Shown here: in pieces, positions 1 to 11,593 of the stretch
Position numbering within the stretch: the stretch's first letter is position 1
Layout: every line of letters begins with the position of its first letter
Notes under the pieces: generated by a model
The model's input: the letters and a program-made list of their open reading frames with translations, nothing else
What the model was told of the DNA's origin: nothing
Databases searched by the model: none
Made by a program: the position numbers and the translations under genes
Assembly: GCA_034509425.1 (NCBI GenBank)
Contig: JAVTVJ010001136.1
Span: 744,001-808,000 of the forward strand
DNA from: Eopsaltria australis
Lineage: Eukaryota; Chordata; Aves; Passeriformes; Petroicidae
Reading direction: 5' to 3'
Length of the DNA stretch: 64,000 nt

Positions 1-358
1 ACAAACCTGTAAATTCAGAAACCAGAAAGCAACCAACTCCTTCCCAGCAATAATCAGGCTGACCATTTACCTTACTCAGTCCCAGGATCTCCATCCTAAC
101 CATGAACCTCACTGCAGACAGGACTGCAAGGTCCCCAGGTCCCAGCACAGGTGTTGTTTTGATGCACACAGAGAGAATCAGGCACAGCAAACTCCTTCCT
201 GCAGTGCCTGTAGGCTGTGCCTCCATGGCAAAGCCAGGCCATCCATGCAGTGTCACGTTCTGCACACCACAGGCCACATGCTCCTGCACAACCACATTTT
301 GCTACCCCAAAGACTTCTCAGCCTAGTTTAGATGTCTGAGTGTCAAAACATTACTCAC
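1..358 (-). other. ZNF618: ZNF618 intron after finger 2 exon (partial)
   Basis: Intron sequence downstream of the finger 2 donor. I see no exon with matching phase, no CR1 tail and no simple repeat. Confidence 0.6.
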
Positions 359-448
359 CATCCACGGCATGTAGGTCTCTGTGCTCTTGGAAGCAGCTAT
401 AGTATTTATATTTTTTCCCACAAATGTCGCACGTGTACCTAAAATTGT
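359..448 (-). CDS. ZNF618: ZNF618 exon encoding C2H2 zinc finger 2
   Basis: A 90-nt symmetric exon (enters and leaves in phase 1). The acceptor is a pyrimidine tract ending cttcttcccgcag and the donor is ATG|gtgagtaa, close to consensus. With the G carried over from the previous exon it reads DNFRYTCDICGKKYKYYSCF, then QEHRDLHAVD. The finger is canonical: C-x2-C-x12-H-x3-H (CDIC, then HRDLH). It shares the KKYKYY core with finger 1, a duplicated feature typical of ZNF618. Joining it directly to the finger 1 exon gives RAHR-D-NFRY. Joining it through the 39-nt cassette gives ...GN-NFRY. Both are in frame. The next exon (VFSVEGA in the human protein, from memory) must lie below position 1. I did not find it in bases 1-358. 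Confidence 0.95.
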
Positions 449-2950
449 CTGCGGGAAGAAGAAAACAGACCAGTTTAGAAACTCTAGGGTGAAAGGCATG
501 CACTGCAACCACACTGCTCAATCAGGAACCCCCATGCACTGACACATCCCACTTGCTCTGTCAGGTCTCCAAGGCACACAGACAACCACTTCCTCACACT
601 GTCCCCCCTGCCCCACACTATATGGCTTGGGGCATATTCTGATTTATTTCCTCTTCAGACAGCTCTGCCCTCCAGGGCAGACCCCACAGACCTCACAGCA
701 ATGAGGATGCACAGCAGCAGGCCCTGCTGGCATCTCCCTTGGAAGTTCAGGGCTCAGCAGGTGCTGGTCAGCATGAGGACAAAGGGGCAGAACTAAACAC
801 AGAGTCAATGTATGAGCTGCTAGAAACCAAAGCCTTAATACACCAACTCTAACATGGACTGGATGTGAGCACACACCTGGTTCTCACTGCTGCTGTTTCC
901 TGATTCCCAACTGCACCCAGGGTCCTGTTAGAACCAACAAACCCAAGAGAACCAGCAGGACAGTGAGGTGTTCAGTGAAGAGAGGACTGATGAAGCTTGG
1001 TTTCATATCCATTTGTTCCCTACACCCCATCACTTCATCCCAGCAACAACCAACCCTTCACCACAGCTGTGTGCAGCAGACAGATGCAAAACACCTCCAA
1101 GTGTTTATGAATCTGGTTTGTTCTGAATGGGCATCAGTGTCTTTAGCTCAGCTATGACATCAGTGTAAGAGGAGGATTTTCCTGGGGAGCTTGGTGTGGT
1201 GTTTGCCCCCCTGGCTGCCTGACACGCCCTGGGGTACAGACTGCCCTCCCCGAGCCCATAGCAAAGTGGCAAACACAACAAAGCCCATGGCAAACACAGT
1301 GAAACACACTGGTTTGTACAGCCACAAAGCATCTCAAAACCAACATGTTCTCCTTCTCAGCAGGAGCAAGGAGTGCAGGCAGCAGCTCCCAGGGCTCCAC
1401 AGAGGACCTGCCATTCAGGGAGCTCCCCTGCAGCAGTGTAGCTGTATCCATGAATTCCTACTATCAGTAAAGCCTTGTTTTTACCTCTTCCATGCTGTGT
1501 TCAAACACACCAGACCGTGCACATTAAGTAAGCTTTTATTTTACTTCTCCATCACTTTACTTTGAAAATTACTCCATATTTTAAGCTAGGATACATTGGT
1601 ACAGTGATCACTCACTTGGGTTCACCACTCGGTCCAGCAGCACATGGGGTTCAGCACTAAATAAAGGATCACTGTCACCTTTTATTCTGCTTGGCAGAGT
1701 GACTGTAGAAGTTGCAATGATCTAGCAGAGAAAAATGCCAAATCTAGAAGGTGTTAAATAGCTGACACCAGAACTTTACCTCTGTGACTAAAAAGATTTG
1801 TATCTTAATCAGGGCACAGCAGTGCTAAGCTAGAGTTAAGGGTTTTTAGAAGTCTAGCCTGGACAAGCAAGGAGAAAGGGACTGGCTGCACAGACAGTGC
1901 ATGGCTCAAGGGAGAGGAGGAGGAGCAGCACAACACACCTGTGAGAACATTCCAGTGGGAAAGCACCGGTGAGTCACATTTAACTGTATTTGTTTCATTA
2001 TGTGATCTTGTGCAGGCTCCTTCTGTGGTCACACAATGGCGCTGGGGGGCCTCGCCCTACCCTGGGCTCCCTCCCACAACGAAGAGGATCTAATGATTGC
2101 TTCTGAGTATCTGTGTAGCTGTTGCAAAAATCCCTCAGTCAAATAGCAGAGAAATTAGCAGAGAAAACTCCTAACGTGGCATCAGCAATGAGTCCCACCT
2201 CCCTGGGTGTCCCCAAACCAGGGACTCAACCTCCTGTTTGAAGTGCAATGAGCTGGGCAGGACCAGCTGAAGATTAACTCTGCAAAAGAGTCCTAAAGAC
2301 CAGGCACTTTCACATTCGTTGAGCAAAAACTGTTATGGTCTTAGTTTGGAAGAACAGAGCTCAGTAAATAAAGAGACTTGTTAGAACAGAAGAAAACCAA
2401 CTAAAACATCATTTCACAGGGCCAGGCACGGCTGCCTGAGGTCCCTGTAACACCAGGGGGGTCCTCACTGTCCCAGCAGAGCCCATGCTGCGTGTGGGCT
2501 CTTCTTCCCTGGGCAGTGCAGGTGAAACGGGAACATGTAACAAGTGCAACAGCACAGCCCAGGAGAACAGGGCTTTGCTTGTGTTGTTATGGGACTGTCC
2601 CTGCAGACAGAGGGATCTCCAGAGATTACAGAGAAGTGAAAATTTGTTCCAGCTGGTGCAGCTTGGTACTGATCTCCTGGGCTCTGTAGGAGAGAGCACC
2701 CAGAAAAAAGTGGCCAGCCTCAGAGGCAGGAGTTTTACAGAGAATGTACCGAGAGCTGCCCACGTGCAGCCAAGCTTTACCTCTCGGAACAACAGTCGCT
2801 CTCCAGGCTGCTCCCAAGTGTCAGACTTCCTCCTCCTTACCCAATAAAGCCATCTCTGCTGAAGCCTTTGAACACGTCCAGTGCTGACCCCAGCAGACAC
2901 TGCTTTCTCAGCAAGAAACTCCCTGAGCAGAACTGGCCCTGCAGTACCAC

Positions 2951-3083
2951 TCAGAATCACTGAATCTCCTGGGCTGGAAAGGACCCACAAGGATCAGACA
3001 CCCCAACAATCTCAGAGCATTGTCCAAATGCTTCTTGAGCTCTGTCAGGCTATGCACACAGGGAAGCTGTTCCAGTGCAGTTT
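2951..3083 (-). mobile_element. CR1 LINE fragment, degraded
   Basis: It starts with the reverse complement of the CR1 terminal repeat (tcagaatcactgaatctcc), followed by gggctggaaaggacccacaaggatca, cacccaacaat-type and tccaaatgcttcttgagctc blocks. These match the same subfamily as the copies near 16.1 and 22.0 kb but are more diverged. It is 5'-truncated. Confidence 0.7.
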
Positions 3084-6000
3084 CCTGCTGTGGGTTTTAA
3101 CTCCCACCCCAAGGTATCCAGCTGGGGCAGGATATCCAGTACATGTAACAGCACAGCATGCCATGGGAGGAGCTGCAAGGGACTCCAGGTGCTCAGGTGT
3201 GGCTGCAAGAACACACTGAACCCATCCCTAAACCTCTGGAGAGATGGATCCAGACAGAGCCAAGCCAACACTACCTAGGCAAGTCTGCTCAGATTCAAAC
3301 TTTCTGCTGTCATCACGGAGACATTAAGGCTCCACCCAAAGCACAACCACACCAACAGGCAGTATCAGGGCAGAGGAAGACCCTCAGCCCACCAGCACAT
3401 GGGTTCAGTGCTGGCCCTTACTGGTACTCACATCCTTGCTGCCAGCTGAGCAATCATCCTGCATTCACAGAGAAGGAAGTACATATTTCATTTTGGCAGG
3501 AAAGAGAGGGCAGAGAACACATGCCCAGCAGCAGCAGCCAGAACAAGACACTTCTTTCCTTAGGGCACTTGGCCTCAGTGGATTTGTCTTTAGAAACCCA
3601 GGAAGGGAACAAGAGCAGTCAGAAATATGTTGAAAGGTCAGGAGCTCTCTATCACTAAAAACACAGCTAGAAATACAGATCACTTAACCTGCCGTCCTAA
3701 GTGCAGGAACATCACAAAAGCTGGGTACAAACTGGCTCCCAGCAGGCCCCAAGAGCTCTGCACAGCATCCCAGAAACCCAGGCTGGAAACAGCACTTGAA
3801 AGAAACATGAGCAACACCAGCACTCTTCAGGAAGAGCCAGTCCCCACCACTAATCCACCTGATACAAAGAAACAGGAAAGGATGGCATTTTTGGAGGAAC
3901 ATGCTGCATGCTTCCCTCTGGGAAGCACCTTGTCAAGCACTGTCCAGGGCACACTCTACCTGAGCAGCCTCCTCAGAAGACCCAGAGTGCAGCTACTGCT
4001 TCCTTATAACACATCGGGGAGAAAAACAAAACATCTGGGACCCTCACTTGTTTCTGTGGATTCCACCCAGGGCAGCACAAAGACAGCTCTGGAGAGAGGC
4101 TTCTTCTCCCTTTCCGCAGCCAGAGGGGCACCTAGATGGAAAGGAACACATTTATGGCTTCCTAAGCTGGCAGGACATTCCCCGCGCAGGCTCACGGACA
4201 ATTCCTTTGACCTGAGCCTTTGGCATCTTTTGAGGATTCCCTCTGGACTGGCAATGAGGAGAGGCAGAATCAGGGCTGCAGACAGGAGCACAGACCTCCC
4301 TCTCCTCCCCTCTGGAGCTGTGCCTTGCACACAGGTTACAGCTTTACAGCTGCATTTTACAGCCGGGGACAGAGCTGCCAGTAAAATCAGCTTCAATTTA
4401 CATCAGAACTCAACCTAAAGGTGTCTAATGGCAAAATTCCTTGAAAAGGGAGCAGGACTGAGCCCAAAGTCAGCAGCAAACCCTTAAGAGGATTAAAGTA
4501 CCCAGAGTTACATTAGTATGGATTAAATAATAATAAAATCCAGAATTCTGGAAAGGACAGAAACCCTCACACACAAAGGCACAAGCCAGAGCCTAAGTGG
4601 GGGTAAGGAAAAAAATTTTCCCTGTGGGCAAACTATGCCAATAATTTACTTGCTTCCCACAAACATTTGTGAGGAACACACTGGATTAACACTGTGCTTC
4701 CAATGCTCCACACAGTGGGGTCCTTGGGATGCAAACTGCCAAACCAGGAATAATCCCAAACCCTCACACAGAGGGGCCAAATCCCCTGAAATGACCCCAA
4801 AATTGGTGCAAGGTGTTGGCTCACCTTCCAGCTGGCAAGGGGCCAAATGACAGGTGAGAGGGCATGGAGCCACAGGCTTGTACTTGGCTTCTCCATGAGG
4901 TATTCCAGGCCCATTCCAGCTCCTGAGAAGAGCTGCTCCAGGCGCAGTCAGGAGCTACAGGGCTTATTTCACCTCGCAGCGATTTTTAAGCTTTCAAGTC
5001 GGTGGCCAGAGGAATCTATAAATTCTGTGATACTTTATTGAAACCATGTGTCAGCTGAATGTATCACAATGGAGATTTCAATGCACACCATCCAGGCCTG
5101 AATGTAATCCCACCAGGTTTGGAAACTTGATGCCAGACTACCAGAAATTTCCCTGCAGAGGGGACTATCCTTGTTTGGCAAATGTGAATTTAGAGAGACT
5201 TTACCTACTTAAAATGCAAACACATTAGGAAAATAACATCCATTTTTACAGCTCTCCCCAAGGAGCAGGAGAATTATTAAATAGGAGCACTGGGAGAATG
5301 AATCAGGCAGTTGTAAATGATTCATGGGTCACCGTGGTGGCTGCACGTGGGTGTGCACACACAGCATTCACTGTATCACACTTTTCACTGGGGAAGGTGT
5401 CAGTGAGCACAACAATGCAACTTCCTGGCTTTTGCTCTGGTACCCCCCAGAAAAGTAAAAGAAATCAAAAGTTAGGCTTACTTTAAGGAAACATTTAGGT
5501 TGCAAATCTGAACATTTAAATTAATCAAGAAACAGAGATGTTAAGGGTTCTTCCTCTACCATAAATTAACACCAGCAAACCACCTCCACATCTTCCCATT
5601 CCTGTCAGAACATTACAAACACCATATCCTGTATGAGTAAAGTGTGGGCAAGAAAACCTTAATTTTGACTATATTAATTTGATGGTTTAAATTCACAATC
5701 CTCCAAATGTTTTTGCACATGCAAGGCGTTAGCACTGTGCCTCCACAGTTAACATTTGCAAGGCATATTCCAGCCCACATCCTTGCTTCTAACCTTGCAC
5801 TGCTTTTCCAAATAAATTCCTTCTCAGGCTGAACTTTCTCACACTTAGTCAGAGCCCAAAGGGGAATATGTTTTTAAAAGATCAGATCAATCATTTTTAT
5901 TTATGGGGTTCTGAAATATTTACTGCATATTCCATTTTGGAAAAAAATAATGCCATTTTCTTTTTTTCCTCACTGTAACTGCAGTGGAGACACATGTGGA

Positions 6001-6623
6001 TGTACACCTGTGCCCAAGCGATGGGTTTGAGGGCATCTGGCTGAGAAACTGGAAAGGAAAATGTTACGTTTGCTGCCTACAACATCCTCAGACCCAGGGA
6101 ACATTAGTGACCCCCTCCCATCAACTGTCCTGTCCTAGCCCAGCACACAGGTACACACAACAAGCAAGAATCGGCAACTACAAATGGGGAAGAAGAAAGT
6201 AAACTCAGGATGCATTTATATAAATATTATATCAAATTTTAAAAAGTACCTCTTCTGAAGATCCTTTTGGCACCTCTTGCCACCCTATTTATCCTTAAAA
6301 GCAGCTCTTTTTAACCCTGTGACACTGCAGCAGGTGCTGTGCATCCCTGTCCTCATTGGGATTTGCTCCTGAGCTGCTCATCAGGCTGTGTGGAGGTGAC
6401 ATTGTCTGACAAATTCCAACGACCACATTTTGCTTCAACTGCAGCCTGAGGGTGGTCTGAAACACCCAGATATATCCTCAGCTGGGAGATGGTATTTATG
6501 ATTTTCAAAAATTACTTCAAGCTTCGTGAGCCAGTTATGGTTACTCTGAAGATGTTCTTGTATGACAGCTCCTCTTTCCTACAGAAAAGGATGGTACCAC
6601 ACTCCAACAGGCTGAATATTCCA

Positions 6624-6875
6624 GTCACAGAACCAGAATCCCGGACTGGTTAGGGTTGGAAGGGACCTTAGAGATCACCCAGTTCCAGCCCCTGCCATGG
6701 GCAGGCACACCTTCCACTGTCCCAGGCTGCTCCAAGCCCCAGTGTCCAGCCTGGCCTTGGGCACTGCCAGGGATCCAGGGGCAGCCACAGCTTCTCTGGG
6801 CACCCTGTGCCAGGGCCTGCCCACCCTGCCAGGGAACAATTCCTTCCCAATATCCCACCCATCCCTGCCCTCCTG
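6624..6875 (-). mobile_element. CR1 LINE, 5'-truncated 3' end
   Basis: The tail is a diverged terminal repeat (gtcacagaaccagaatccc), then ggttggaagggaccttagagatcacc and the block ccatgggcaggcacaccttcc through atccctgccctcctg. It is nearly identical to the copies at 11.2, 18.4, 33.8, 38.0, 49.4 and 57.0 kb, which implies a young, high-copy subfamily. Confidence 0.9.
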
Positions 6876-9800
6876 TGATTCTGTAGCTGTGTCCCCAAGC
6901 CAGGACATGTGCACTGAACACAGCCCACTGTGAACATACCCTACCGCACTCCATGGCACAGTGCTAACACCTGCTTAGGTGAGAGGAACTGCTGCCTCAG
7001 CCATGTCCCTGCCCCCACAGAACCCTGCACCCCCTCTCGCCCCTGGGTTTATTCAGTGACCTGTCTGAGTGCCAAGAATGTCCTCTGGAATGTGAGCAGC
7101 AGGAGGGAGACTGTGTGAAGTTTGTAACTCCCCTAAACATGACTGGAATTCCCACAGAGAATGAGAGCACAAACTCAGCCCAAACACCTTCCTTGAGGAC
7201 TTCCCAGCAAACCACACAGGCATATGAGCATCTCAGGAAAGACCTCCAGACTCTTCTATGGGAACAGTCAGTGACTCACGTGTCAAACTAGCCACATCTG
7301 TCTAGGAAAAGCTATAGAATAGCCAGTGTTTTTCAAAATCACCCTCTTCTCTTCCTCCTCTCTGTCAGTTAAAGTTGGTAGTAGTCAGACAAGTCTCTTT
7401 AACACATTAGCACTGTGGGTTGCATTGTTTTCTTCTCTCTCCTATGTGAATTCTGGTCTTGGACACTGAGCAAAGGCTAGAAAAGGAGCTCCCAAAGCCA
7501 TGCAGCTGTGTCCCCAGGAGCACATCCCCTCCTCACCACCACAGAGCTGAGGCTATTCAAGAATGAGTCCAAAAAAATAAAGGGAGTCCCAGAGACACCT
7601 CTATAGATTATAAACCCCAAAGGCTGAAAATAACTAACCAAATGCAACAGTTTTCTCTCAAGAGGATCTTCAAAGTGCTTTCCCAGGTGGAAAATCTAAA
7701 CACTACTGTCTTCTCTTTAGGCAGGCAGCGAACAAACAACAGATCTCAGCTGAGTCCCAGCTTGCCCCATGGCTCCCTTCTTCCCAGGAAGACAAAAGGA
7801 CAGGATGGGCCTTCCCCCAACAGCCCCTTCTGACCACAGCCACTCAGACCAGAAGGCAAGGGCACATTCCAGCACAGCCTCACCCACCAGTCAGTCCCTC
7901 ATCCTCCCCGCAGCCCAGGCTCGCTCTCACAGCCAGACTTTGACTCCCAAAACAGAGCTGGGAAGGCAGGGCAGCTGCCTTTCCTGCAGGGCAGCCCAGG
8001 GAGCACAGAGCAGGAACTGCCACTGCTGCCCAGGTGCTCTGCACAGGCAGCAGCTGAGATGTCACCTCACACACAAGGCCTTCACCAACACTTCTTGGGT
8101 GACCACCAGTGGCTGTGAGCAACAGCTGGCTCCAACAAGTGACCATGGAGAAAACATGATCAGCTTTTCAAACCCCGCAGTTTGTGATGTGAACTAATGT
8201 AGTATAATGTAGTTATGTGAACTAATCCAAGGCCGCACTGCTGGTCAAGGGACTCCTCACTCACAGGTTCAGGATGGATGCAACCCACACCCCACAGAGA
8301 AGCACAGGAGAGAAAACAACACCTTCCTGTATCTCTTAAATACTGAGAAATTTTGGGAGAGGGCAGCAAATCACGTCTGCAGAGACCATGAACGCAGAGG
8401 TTCCCAATGACATAGAAATAGCAGAGGAAGATTGGAACAATGCAGACATCTATAAAACAGAGGGTGTAAACAGCCAGATCAGGTCACAGCAGTGCAGCAG
8501 CGGGCAAAGCAAAAATAGCAGGAAAGGAAAGATAAATAAAGAATTCCTAAAATACATGAGGAGCAAACAGACTGACAAGGAAACAAGAGAGTCATTGAGT
8601 GGAAAAAGGGAAACAGACGTGCAGAAGCAACCAGGGAAGGCCAGGGATTTAATCCAGCCTCAGAGGGGAAGGCACAGGAAAGGAAGAAGAGAGCCGAGTT
8701 GTCTCACTGCAGCACGAGGAGGAAAGAGGAAGATGACTCTGTCAGGAAATTAAAACCATGTGCACTTAGGCACAGCAGCATCAGCCCAGCAGTCTCACAT
8801 CCACTCTGTAGGACAAGTGACATGTCCAGGCTGTCCCTCCAGCAGGGCATGGGCATGGCCATATGGATTCTTCCTCCCCTTTCCCTACCCCACCACTCAT
8901 CTGTTCTGGTGGCTTGGTCTTGCCTCCATCTCTTTCAGCTAGATGAGACTATTTTGGAGTATGAGTGTGGCAGCTAAAAAGGGGGTCAGTAATTCCTGCA
9001 TGGGGAATGGGGCTGGATCCTGCATGAAGATGGAAACAGTTCCTGCCCTTCCTGCTGCTCCCTGCTCCACCTTCAGTGCCACCATGGCAGCTCCTCAGAA
9101 GCCTGGCGTAGGGAGCAGCTGCTTCTTGCTGTTCTCTCCCAGACTTCTGCCCAGTGTTCCCTTCTCCCCCTCTCTGCACGACCCAGACACCACAGAAGAG
9201 GCATTTACATCCACTGAAATCCTTCTATAGCTCCAACAACATCAAGTCTGCCCACACAGCAAAGGTGTGGGCCCTCATGTCTTTTTCTCTCTTTGCACCT
9301 CACTCTGCCCTATCTTTTCCAGCCAGAAAAGTTCCCACAACAGGTGGGGAGAAGCTGACTTACAGAAAAAAAAAACAAACCCCTTTGCACAAGGTGGTTC
9401 CCAAGCTCTGGCAAAAGTACCCAATACCCAAAACGCAAGCCCAGGATGCACACAGCCTAGCCCAGAACATAGCAATGCCTGCCAGCAAAATTCAGAGCAA
9501 GAGAGCCAGGAGATGAGCTTGGAAAGCCTCAAGGTAAGTAAAACACCAACAGGCAGCTGAGCAATGACTGAAAGAGAGACACCAAAGGAAGTGACAGAAA
9601 CCTGGGAAGGAGTTTCCATGCCCTGCCCAGAGTTGGGCATTGTCAAGGGAAGGAGAAAGGCTCAGCTGCAGAGCCCAGCTCCCCCTGTGAGCAGTACACT
9701 GTGTGTACACACTGGTGTGGGATGGCTGGTTGCTACTGAGATGTTTTGGCTCAGGGTTGAGGATCTCCATCCTCACCTGCAGTGAAGTCAGTCCTGCTTC

Positions 9801-10050
9801 CTTTTGCAGCCAGAAAGCCAAGACCCCCTATGCTAATGCCAATTGTTCACCTATCACAGAACGGGGTGAAGAAAGAGTTCAGAAAAGGTAATCTGGTTGT
9901 AGTTTTTATTTTTGTTTACTTTTCAATACCCTCCCAGGGTAAGTTTGGTGCTTCCAAGCTGCTGTCTGCAACCACCAATGTCGGGAACTTACCTTTTCAG
10001 TGGGCATCACAGCTCTCACCTAACACATAGCAAAACCCAGGTGGGCACAG

Positions 10051-10300
10051 ACCTCAGGAGATCTCTGCTCTGACCTCCTGCTCAAAGCTGGGACTGCTCT
10101 GAGCTCAGTCCTGGTTACTTGGGACTTTATCCAGGCTGGTCTCCGCGAGGATGCAGGACACATCTCTCTGGACAGCCTGCTCCACAGCACGAGGGAGCGC
10201 TTTTCCTTCAACAAAGCTTCAGCCTCTCTTCTCTCCCCTTTATGCCCATTGTCTCTCAGTTCTCCTGTCACCGGGAAGTGCCTGGCTCCATCTTCCCACT
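10051..10300 (-). mobile_element. CR1 LINE fragment, older subfamily
   Basis: It contains ctcaggagatctctgctctg, gactttatccaggctggtct, ctctggacagcctgctccac, tatgcccattgtctctcagt and tgcctggctccatcttccc, in the order expected for an internal 3' portion of a minus-strand CR1. It lacks the terminal tail. It borders the CpG island on its low-coordinate side. Confidence 0.75.
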
Positions 10301-10612
10301 CATCCCTCACAGGGGCCATTCATGAGTGTGTCCCCAGTTCCCTCCGGTGTCACTTCCCTCTCTCCTCAGCCCTGGGCCGGCTCTGACTCTCCCCCTCCGG
10401 GGCTGGGGCACACACCCCGAACTGCAGGTTTAAAAATCATAGAGAGCTGGACGCCGCTGGAGAGGCTGGCAGTGCCCTGCCCCTCGCCGGCAAAGGAAAG
10501 CTCCGCTCATGGTCCCCTCACAGCGTTCGCCGGGCAGCTCCCGGGGCGCCGCGCTCCCCTCACGGCGGGGGCACAGCGACAGCCGCCTGAGCTGCTGGGG
10601 TGCGAGGGGCGG

Positions 10613-10740
10613 CCGTGCCCTGAGAGACCCCGAGCCGTGCCCTGAGAGACCCCGAGCCGTGCCCGCGGCCCCGCCGTGCCCTGAGAGACCCCGAGCCGTG
10701 CCCGCTCGCTCGGCCCCGCCGTGCCCGCTCGCTCGGCCCC
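10613..10740. repeat. GC-rich minisatellite in CpG island
   Basis: A unit of about 22 bp (ccgtgccctgagagaccccg) occurs at about 10613, 10635 and 10675, followed by shorter gcccgctcgctcggccccgc repeats. The copies are nearly identical, suggesting recent slippage. Confidence 0.8.
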
Positions 10741-10925
10741 GCGCCGCCTCCATCTCCGCGGCGGGGCCGCCCCCTGCCGGCTGCCTGCGGTACGGCCCCG
10801 CCGCAGCCCCGGCCCCGCGGGGCGCTCGGGGAGCGGGATCCCCTCAGGGAGCGGGACCCCCGCCTGGCCCGGCCCGGCCCAGCCCGTCCCGCCACACCCT
10901 GCCCCTCGCGCCCCGCTGTACTTAC

Positions 10926-10964
10926 TGCCTTGTGAGGCTCCTTCCCCTGAGGCAGCTTCGGTGT
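10926..10964 (-). CDS. ZNF618: ZNF618 39-nt cassette exon (linker between fingers 1 and 2)
   Basis: A microexon flanked by a strong acceptor (ctctttctctttgcag) and a consensus donor (GCA|gtaagtac). With the carried-in G it encodes DTEAASGEGASQG, and its last A completes an Asn codon with the finger 2 exon. This is close to the human linker DTEATSGEGASQS (from memory). It is phase 1 at both ends and 39 nt long, so skipping it removes 13 residues between the two fingers without a frameshift. That would shorten the interfinger linker and could alter how the fingers are spaced on DNA (inference). It sits inside a dense CpG island, unlike every other exon here. Use of both isoforms is inferred from the phase and is not shown by the sequence. 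Confidence 0.9.
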
Positions 10965-11148
10965 CTGCAAAGAGAAAGAGCTGCGCTTAGATCCACCGGC
11001 CGCGCTGCCCCGGCCCCCAGCGCCGCCGCGCTCGCTCCCTCGCTCCCCTCTGCCCGGCATCCCGGCCCGGAGCCGTGAGGGGCTCACCGGGACCGCGAGG
11101 CCAGACACGGCCAACAAGGGCTCGTGGTTAAAGAGCAGCTGCCCGCGG

Positions 11149-11593
11149 TCACAGAATGGTCCGGGCTGGAAGGGACATTAAAGCCCATCTCGTTCCAGCC
11201 CCCGCCATGGGCAGGGACACCTTCCACTGTCCCAGGCTGCTCCAAGCCCCAGTGTCCAACCTGGCCTTGGGCACTGCCAGGGATCCAGGGGCAGCCACAG
11301 CTTCTCTGGGCACCCTGTGCCAGGGCCTGCCCACCCTCCCAGGGAACAATTCCTGCCCAATATCCCATCCATCCCTGCCCTCTGGAACTGGGAAGCCATT
11401 CCCTGTGTCCTGTCCCTCCATGCCTTGTCCCCAGTCCCTCTCCAGCTCTCCTGGAGCCCCTTTAGGCCCTGGAGGGGGCTCTGAGCTCTCCCTGGAGCCT
11501 TCTCTTCTCCAGCCCAGCTCTCCCAGCCTGGCTCCAGAGCAGAGGCGCTCCAGCCCTGGGAACAGCTCCGCAGCCTCCTCTGGACTCATTTTC
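11149..11593 (-). mobile_element. CR1 LINE, 5'-truncated, about 445 bp
   Basis: It begins with tcacagaatggtccgggctggaagggacattaaag (reverse complement of a CR1 3' end), runs through the shared young-subfamily block, and ends near cagcctcctctggactcat. It lies immediately beside the CpG island. Confidence 0.92.

Larger units (their letters stand above)
449..10925 (-). other. ZNF618: ZNF618 intron between cassette and finger 2 exons
   Basis: A 10.5-kb intron. It contains a degraded CR1 fragment near 2951, a better preserved CR1 at 6624, another at about 10051, and the proximal part of the CpG island from about 10440. The rest, including 3.1-6.6 kb and 6.9-10.0 kb, shows no exon, RNA gene or tandem array that I can support. 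Confidence 0.6.
10440..11110. promoter_or_regulatory. Intragenic CpG island
   Basis: About 670 bp with dense CpG and very high GC (for example ggcggggccgccccctgccg, gcgccgccgcgctcgctccc). This contrasts with the surrounding 45-55% GC intron. GC-box-like runs are present and I see no TATA box. It contains the 39-nt cassette exon at 10926-10964. CR1 copies lie at about 10051-10300 and 11149-11593. Such islands usually mark unmethylated promoters. Here it could be an alternative ZNF618 promoter, a divergent noncoding promoter or a silencer. Promoter activity is inference. Confidence 0.7.

Noticed and set aside
860..915. Candidate minus-strand exon with a CAGCAGCA|gtgaga donor
   Set aside because: It ends in phase 2 and does not fit the phase-1 joins; the real linker exon is at 10926-10964.
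3627..4418. 263-codon plus-strand ORF
   Set aside because: No recognisable domain, no coding-like bias, no splice context, and it lies antisense within a ZNF618 intron.
10509..11117. Long ORFs on both strands through 10.5-11.1 kb (up to 189 codons)
   Set aside because: They come from GC-rich, stop-poor CpG island sequence, have Pro/Arg/Ala-biased composition on both strands, and overlap a genuine spliced exon.
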